64,000 nt of DNA from Schoenoplectus triqueter. Lineage: Eukaryota > Streptophyta > Magnoliopsida > Poales > Cyperaceae. Position numbers and translations under genes: made by a program. The DNA lies in the NCBI GenBank assembly GCA_964058805.1, contig CAXKVV010000013.1:496001-560000 (forward strand). Direction: 5' to 3'. Positions 57,359 through 64,000 of the stretch are shown one piece after another. The notes under the pieces are model-generated. The model searched no databases. It saw only the letters and a program-made list of their open reading frames with translations, and had not been told where the DNA came from. Position 1 is the stretch's first letter. Each line of letters opens with the position of its first letter.

Positions 57359-59437
57359 TGTTAGTTTGTAATAATTTTGAAATCAATAATACGATAAATT
57401 TGTTATATAAAACTTTATTCATGAATTGGATATTTAAATGATATTTTACTTTATTGAGTATCATTCTGAGTTCATAACTGAAATTATGAAACTTCATAAT
57501 ATAGAATATACTCTTAAAAGTCACTAACCGAGGTAATTAGTAGAAATATTAATTAACCGCTATCAGGTTAGTATGTGAATTAAATGATGGACAAGTTTTT
57601 ATATATCATAGACAAAGAGTTGTCATTTTAATCACATAGATAGATATTCTAGGAATATTACTTGACAGACCCCGAATGAAATATTAGATGGAATTGTGTT
57701 CGTATCATTAATATTTTCATTCAGTGTTAAATTTTACAATATGATGTATTCATCTTTCCTACATAAGATATGTATGTGTGTGATTTCTACCAAATGTTAT
57801 CCGTAAAACGTGGCTATAAATGTAGCTCTTCGGTATATATAACTTATGCGGAGGAAGAGATGGTTTGCCAAAAAATACTATTGTCTCTCGTATTTTTATA
57901 CGAGTTATAGCATCACTAGGCCCCTTGATAGAGTAAGATTATCTGCTAGCAGTATAATTACAAGAGTAATTATATTTGATAATTTACTCAGGATTAAGAA
58001 AAGATTAAATTTGCAAGGATGACACATATCTACCTTGAAACTGATATGATAGCTATGAGACAAAAGAATTAAACACAAGTAAATAATTTACTGAATCATG
58101 ATATTGTACAGTATAGCATCATCTGTGTAATTGAATGGTCATAGTGCATTATGCCAGATGACTCCTACAATTATAAAAGTTAAAATGGTTTTAACTCTAT
58201 TTACCAACATAACGCGGATTATGTCGGGTCACACCATATAGGAGTTAATTGTAGAATCTTATTGATTAATTATAAATTGTTTATAATTAATGATAATATG
58301 GTTATAATTATTTATATATGATATAATTATATTTGTCATAGAGATGATAACAAACAAAAATCAGATTGAATTTATAACGTGTTGGGTACATCGTATAAAT
58401 TCATCGAAACAACAATCGAGAAAAATATAATTGTATATGACAATTATATATATTTTATTTAGATTTTAAATGTTAATTATGGATTTGAATTATGGGTTGA
58501 AAGCCCATTAATAATTAAATCCTTAATTAATAATTAAAACCCCAAAATAGAAAAGCCCAAAAAAGCCCAAAATTGAAAAGCCCAAAATCCGAAATTGCCC
58601 AAAAAGGCCCATGAAAAGCCCATGACGATCTTAGAGGGGTATTTTGGTAATTTGGCCAAAAGCCCTAATGGTATTTTGGTAAATTGGATGAACTTTAAGT
58701 GTATTTTGGTCTTTTCACTTTGGAACCTCCCTACTATTTATGAGGGTATTTTGGTAATTTACCAATCTCATATTTTCTATAAATAGAGGGGTGGAGTGAG
58801 AGAGAAAGCTACACCAAATCAGTTCTACTTTTTCTCTCTCGGTATACGGTTATTTTAGAATTTACGGGATTGGTGAACAGTATTTTTATGAAAGTTGCGG
58901 TATTTCTATACATTTGTGAAACAGAATAACTTTGAGTCGTGAATAGTACTATTTCATTTTTTTCTCAATGAATATTGTTTTTATGAGAAACCGCGGTTTA
59001 TGATATTTCTGACAAAAGAAATAAGATGCTCTCTGATCATTCATGGTGGATAACCTACAAATGCATCAGATGTTTGATGCTCCGAGACAAATTGATTTTC
59101 ATTCCAATTGAAATTTAGAAGCGAGGTATAACATCTTATATTAATCTATTTAATTGTTAAGTATATTAATGTTTTAGAAATCAATGATGAAGTAGATCAA
59201 TAAAGGTTTAAAGAGGTGTATATCTCTCGGTAGTCATCCGACATACCATTTTAACTCTAAGCTCAAGTTAAAAATTAAATAATATTTTACTGTCTTTTGT
59301 AAAGGATTAAATGTGTGTATCTCTCGGTAATCATCCGACATATTTTAATCACTAATTGAAGTAGAAGTAAAATTTTTGTTCTACGGTCTTTCCGCAGCTT
59401 GAGCATTAACGGAATTTGGGCATTCCAAAACCCAACA
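57359..59437 (+). repeat. 3' LTR of the nested copia
   Basis: Complete 2079-bp LTR with its TATA box at 58,778-58,786 and end CCAAAACCCAACA. It is directly followed by the TSD copy GTATT. Confidence 0.92.
58778..58786 (+). promoter_or_regulatory. LTR TATA box (nested copia, 3' LTR)
   Basis: TATAAATAG in the same context as in the 5' LTR. Confidence 0.65.
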
Positions 59438-59442
59438 GTATT

Positions 59443-60888
59443 CGAGCCATATGAAGTCAAGGTGTACTATAATTTAAAGACCTTGGGCACACCCATAATG
59501 GAGGGTTAGTATCGACGACAACCTTGAGATGGAGAAGACTAGTAGTTGACAATGTAAGAGATGCACATATTATAGGGGAGCTTCAAAAGGCCAAGGTGGT
59601 AAAGGAGCCAAATAAGATGAATCCTATAGTTGAAGCATGGAGTGATAACTGCGCAAGCAGAAGGCACTATGAAAGAGAGTGTAGATTCAAGAAAGAGGAA
59701 GAAAACCTCGTGGTGGCCGCGATGGAGAAGGCATCAGAGGAGGTTCAACTGAAGAAAAATGAGATATACTAGTGACTGTCGTGATAGCCAACATAGAGGA
59801 CGTTGGAAAGGCTGATAAACCTGAGGAGAAGATTGACTTCGAGTCATGGTTCTTCGACAAGCCGATCTAGGAGAGCACCGAAGTCATAAGCTGCGTGGTG
59901 GCTGATAAGGAGAAACCATAAGAGAGCACCGAGATGGGAGCCATCACCGAGGAGGGTGAACAGGTCGAGATGACACAGAGGAGTGTCATTGTTGCAAAGA
60001 AGACTAAAGAGTGGGAGTTACTGCATGAAGATGTAGTTCATTAGGTGATCTGTCAAGAGCCTCGATGCAGCGTGAGAAAAAATCGACGAAGAAAAATGTC
60101 GATGCAGCGTGAGAAGAAGATCCCATAAACTTTTCTTCCGAAGATGATAATTTTAGAAGATTGACAGCAAACTTTTGAGCAATGTTTAGCTCAAAGAATT
60201 TTCAGAGGAGACAAGAACCATGACTATCCAAATGAACGTGAAATATCATAGAAGAAAATAGTAGCAAGTCATCGAATGCACAATCCGAAGGAGTCACACC
60301 TCGAAGTTGTAAAGAGGATACTCCAGTATGTAAGAGTACAATGGACTATAGTATCTTGTACTGAAAAGACGGAGTATGCTAGGTGATAAGTTACTGTGAC
60401 ATTGACTACATCAGAGACTATAACACAAGACGATCGACTACTTGATATGTGTTCAACTTAGAATCAAGAGCCATATCCTGATGTAGTATGATGTAGTAAG
60501 AGACAATCATAGGTGCCTCTCTCAATGACAAAAGTTGAATATAGAATAGTAGTTATGGCAGCCAGGAGAGTACGTGGATGACACGATTACTAAAGTATCT
60601 ATGCCAAATAGTTGAGCAAGTGTATCTTTATTTTGATAACAGATCAGTAGTATGTCTCGTAGAAAATTTAGTGTTTCATGCAAGGACGAAGTATATCGAA
60701 GTACATTATCATTTCTTTGTAGAGAAGGTTCTACAAGGTGAGATCAATATGAATCTAACACCAACTGAAGAATAAGTTGTTGACATCAATATAAAAGTAC
60801 TAAGTATGAGTAAGTTCGAAGAGATGCGAATTCAACTCAGAATGGTCAGCATGTCAATGCTTCAAAAGAAGTCAGCGTTGAGGGGGAG
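59443..60888 (+). pseudogene. Outer copia pol remnant, right part
   Basis: Continues the interrupted pre-integrase sequence (PYEVKVYYNLKTLGTPIMEG, 59,448-59,508). The frame at 59,524-59,772 has a knuckle-like CASRRHYERECRFKKEEE, which suggests rearranged gag sequence. An RNase H block lies at about 60,575-60,790 (DNRSVVCLVENLVFHARTKY, then HYHFFVEKVLQGEINM). Integrase core and RT are largely gone. A polypurine GAGGGGGAG lies at 60,880-60,888. Confidence 0.78.
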
Positions 60889-61251
60889 TGCTGAATGTGC
60901 AACGCTGCCTCAGTAGTGTTGGATAGAATAATATCTAATATTCTAGATATTTCCAATTAGTAAAATATCTAGTCTCTAAATATCTTCATTCAGTAAATAT
61001 ATTTTTTGAAGGATATTTTAGAGTAGTATAAATAGAGATGTCTTGTTCCTCATTTGACACCAAACACAAAGCAAAAAGAAAATCAATACATCTCAAAGAG
61101 AGGAAGAATGTGAGGTGTGGTAGTTTGGAGGATAGGAAAATATTAAGAGGCTAGAGGTATAATTGTTTATTTGAGAGTAGTGGTTGTAGTAAATATTTTG
61201 AGAGATTAATAAAAAATATATAATTTTAGTTTAGTGTTTTTATACTCAACA
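60889..61251 (+). repeat. Outer 3' LTR
   Basis: 363 bp, bounded by the polypurine tract on the left and the TSD copy TTCAA on the right. Confidence 0.9.
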
Positions 61252-61256
61252 TTCAA

Positions 61257-62220
61257 AATGTTGTTGATACTAAAGTGTCAGGTCTTTTGGGTCAGGTTAA
61301 GCAGGTCGGGTCGAGTCAGATCGATCTTAGGATGGGTTGGATTAACCTTAGATTTTTTTTGAGAAATTTCAGCCGCAACCCGTAGTTGGACCACGGGTTA
61401 GTCGGTCCTCAGGTTTGCCGGAATTTGACCTCGGATTTGACGGGTCGGATTTTTTTTAAAACACTAAGTTGTTGACCCATATCCTAATTTCAAAGATAAG
61501 CGACTTAATATGATGAATGCAAAGAAACGGGAATAAACGGGAATTAATTTGTAAAATGTTACATGTTCTGGTTCTCGAAATCTTACAATGAGGTTGGAAA
61601 ACAAAGCAAATTTTCACGAGTCAGTGTGATGAAACATCGCTCAAAATGCTTGAGCACGCAATTCCGAATATCAAACCTCCCTAGCAGCTGTTCTATTTGT
61701 TGGCTCTGTCAAAAAAAAAATAGTTACTCTTAATTTTGCGGAACAGTGATAAAAAAAATCCCTTGAGTTATTCTCTTAGTTCTGCGGAACATTAATAAAA
61801 AAACATCTGCAAACAAAAAAAAAATACTAATATGAGTACAGAATACTTGATTTAGAGGCATCTAGTAATAAAAGAAGCCAGGAAGAAAAACAAACGGCAA
61901 ATTCTTTCAAAATGTTACCAATATATGTACATTCTTAAAGGTGACAAAAACTGACTGATCCAATCTAAGAAATCTGTCCCGACCCGCTATCATTTAAATA
62001 CGACTCAATCTAATTTTTTTAATAAGTCAAATTGTTCCAACTTAATTTGAACTCAATCTAACTTAAGATCAAATAATATGCATTTCAATCGAAATCAATA
62101 TAAAATCTAAAAATAATTAACATATAAATTGACCTGACATTCGATTTCTTTCAACAGATCAAACTGATCCGACCCGATCGGTCCAAACCCGAAGCTAACC
62201 TTACCCATCCGATTATGAAG
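61257..62220. repeat. GGGTC-rich hAT-like repeat fragments
   Basis: GGTCGGGTCGAGTC-type words at about 61,270-61,460 and complementary CCGACCC words at about 61,975-62,200 flank an AT-rich middle. The overall plan resembles the element at 9831-10,384, but no clear tips or target duplication were found. It could be one decayed element or two. Confidence 0.35.
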
Positions 62221-64000
62221 TACCTCACATATTCCGTTGTGGTACATCTAATTTCTTTAAGGAAACACAAACTAAAAAATAAAGTGAAAGGTAAAACATT
62301 CAATTCACTTGCATACTGATTAAGAGGGGAAGTTGTCTTGAGATTATGTTAAAACACATATATCCATTTTCATTAGCATTAGCCATTAGGATATTCCAAA
62401 TTATAGCTTAAAAAGAAGAAATTAATTGCCGCAAATTTGGGTATGGATCTTGTTAAAAGTCGTTAATTACCTTTTGTTTTTCTAAGAGAATCGAAGTTAA
62501 TTAACTTTTGGTGTGTACGAAAAAGATCGAAGGATTGATTACTCCAAATTACACACAAGTAATGTCAGCTTTTTTTTGGTTTGGCGCTTATAATCAGTTT
62601 ATAGAATTCTAACCGCTTGTATTTTAATAGAATTGGGATTTCGAGAGCACCTATGGAAGACGAAAGGAGAATTATTCCTCTCAAATATTGGATGATGGTA
62701 TGTAGCTCAAATGTCAATAGGATAAGACCAAATCAACAACCACAGTCTAGATGGTTGATTTTTGACCGCCAAATTGTCATTTTGATATTATAAAATATAA
62801 TTGAAATTGATTTTGGAATGAAAGTGATTTTTCTCCACTGTCGTATTCATTAATTATAAGAGTCATAATTATATAAATAACCCTAGACTATTTATAATTA
62901 CATTTAAAACAATAACCTAGTTTCTATTATATCTAACTTTACAACAAATATAAATAGCGTATTAGATATTTGGATGCATCTAGTATCCACATGTGACAGA
63001 TATTTACTTCTTAGAAGGAATAAAATTAAGGGTAGTGCTAATAGAACCCCAGTAGAGTCCCTCAGCTTTGATCGGTCAAAATAATTGAAAATACTCCCAA
63101 CGCCATCATCTTTGACCAATCACATTTGATCAGCTTCATCGTTACTAACTCAGATTTATTTTCTAGTAATTGAAATAAAAAAAAAAAGAGGGAAACGATA
63201 TGACTACACAGGAATTTTACACACCATAGCCCGGGCTGATTTTCAAATTTGGTCCTAATAGATGAGACTGAATTTAAAACTCTATCCCAGTTTTTTTATA
63301 ATTTTTTTCTATTTTGATTAAATATTTATTTAATAGTTTGTTTATTATTTTTAATAGTCTATTTAGTTATTTTATTATATTTCATTATTTATTCAATGAT
63401 TTGGAAAAAATATAGTTAGAATAATAATATGTTAAATATGATATTATTGTGCATTCAACATACATATTTATTATGAAGTAGAATAAATATACATTCAATA
63501 AAAAAATATGAACTAGAATAAATATATATGTCTATTATATATTCAATAATAAGTATATATGATGAACAAAATGATCTAGAAAATATGTACAATTTTTACT
63601 TACAAATCTAAAAATTAAATAAATAGATTTTCAAAACTTCAAACACATTTTTGAGGGTCAACATGAGTTTTTTTTGCCCTAAGAATCGCCATAACGTGTA
63701 AATCTCATTGTGAAATCTTCATGGTTTGGTCTTCTCCAAAAAGATCATTAAAATGATAAAACATTACGGTATAAGAGAAGAACTTATAATGGTGTATCAT
63801 TAGCTTGCAGCATAAACAACTACGATGTTACAATAAAAATGAACTTAATGAAATAGTGTGTTTCTAAATTTATATTTTTTTTAGTTAACTCTATATTTAT
63901 GCAATAATTTATTATTTTTATTTTCAATTATAGGGGCACAGGAGTGAAATGAAATATGAGGTTAAATTAGTTATCCAAAATTGATAATTGTTTGTGTCAT
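62221..64000. other. AT-rich right flank, no gene seen
   Basis: The only longer frame (minus, 63,119-62,904) has no recognisable domain. The last ~700 bp is very AT-rich with ATATTCAATA-like short repeats. Confidence 0.4.

Larger units (their letters stand above)
53579..59437 (+). mobile_element. Nested 5'-deleted copia retrotransposon with ~2-kb LTRs
   Basis: The 3' LTR is 57,359-59,437 (2079 bp; starts TGTTAGTTTG, ends CCCAACA). The 5' LTR starts at 53,579 and is truncated near 55,522, where it fuses directly to mid-pol. A perfect TSD GTATT flanks the element (53,574-53,578 and 59,438-59,442) and interrupts the outer pre-integrase coding sequence. A deletion removed the end of the 5' LTR, the primer site, gag, protease and most of integrase. 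The LTRs are clearly more diverged from each other than those of the gag-only element. Confidence 0.93.
46683..61251 (+). mobile_element. Outer Ty1/copia retrotransposon, degenerate, with two nested elements
   Basis: The 5' LTR starts at 46,683 with TGTTGAATGTGCAACGCTGC. The 3' LTR starts at 60,889 with TGCTGAATGTGCAACGCTGC and ends at 61,251. A perfect target duplication TTCAA flanks it (46,678-46,682 and 61,252-61,256). The 5' LTR is split at 47,028 by a gag-only element and resumes at 52,008, ending at 52,121. The pol region is split at 53,578 by a 5'-deleted copia element. Remaining internal sequence is copia gag, protease, pre-integrase and RNase H, badly mutated. The 5' LTR has roughly 85 bp after GCCTCA that the 3' LTR lacks. 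Confidence 0.93.

Overview
The window is an AT-rich stretch of a flowering-plant nuclear genome. It holds plant-specific gene families: a DOG1-domain protein, a RAV-type AP2/B3 regulator and a CC-NBS-LRR immune receptor. Most of the rest is plant transposons: Ty1/copia LTR elements, a CACTA/En-Spm DNA transposon, hAT-like non-autonomous elements and long inverted-repeat elements. The species cannot be named from what is visible.

Layout. 0.3-4.9 kb: a decayed Ty1/copia element with a truncated 5' LTR. 5.5-6.0 kb: an inverted solo LTR of the same family with a perfect 5-bp target duplication. 6.57-7.19 kb: DOG1-like gene. 7.2-16.0 kb: gene-poor, with a GGGTCG-rich hAT-like repeat, a foldback element (10.77-11.83 kb) and a long inverted-repeat element containing a copia fragment (12.96-14.94 kb). 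16.03-16.83 kb: RAV gene on the minus strand. 17,017-32,556: a complete CACTA transposon, 15,540 bp, with TSD TCA, inserted 192 bp upstream of the RAV start codon. 32.6-40.7 kb: no gene recognised. 40.70-44.64 kb: intronless CNL receptor on the minus strand. 45.88-46.46 kb: hAT-like element. 46,683-61,251: a nest of three LTR retrotransposons. A gag-only element sits in the outer 5' LTR and a 5'-deleted copia element sits in the outer pol; all three keep perfect 5-bp target duplications. 61.25-64 kb: AT-rich with GGGTC-rich repeat fragments.

The CACTA element is the main find. Exon joining by hand gives three uninterrupted reading frames. They are a TNP2 transposase (4 exons, about 1112 aa, minus), a PTTA/TNPA-like protein with a nine-residue proline-rich repeat (6 exons, 425 aa, minus), and a second PTTA/TNPA-like protein (8 exons, 542 aa, plus). 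With matching terminal inverted repeats and an intact TSD, it is a candidate autonomous element. Roughly 21-bp-phased arrays of TTACTCACAGAAAT lie just upstream of the TNP2 and the plus-strand PTTA genes. They differ from the subterminal CACGGAAAT repeats and may be sites of self-regulation.

How the genes relate: the three host genes are independent loci, not an operon. The CACTA genes probably act together, with TNP2 as catalytic transposase and the PTTA-like proteins as candidate end- or array-binding partners. The LTR nest gives an age order: the outer copia is oldest and degenerate, the 5'-deleted copia is intermediate, and the gag-only element is youngest with nearly identical LTRs. All splice sites and element borders were read by eye and not tested by alignment software.
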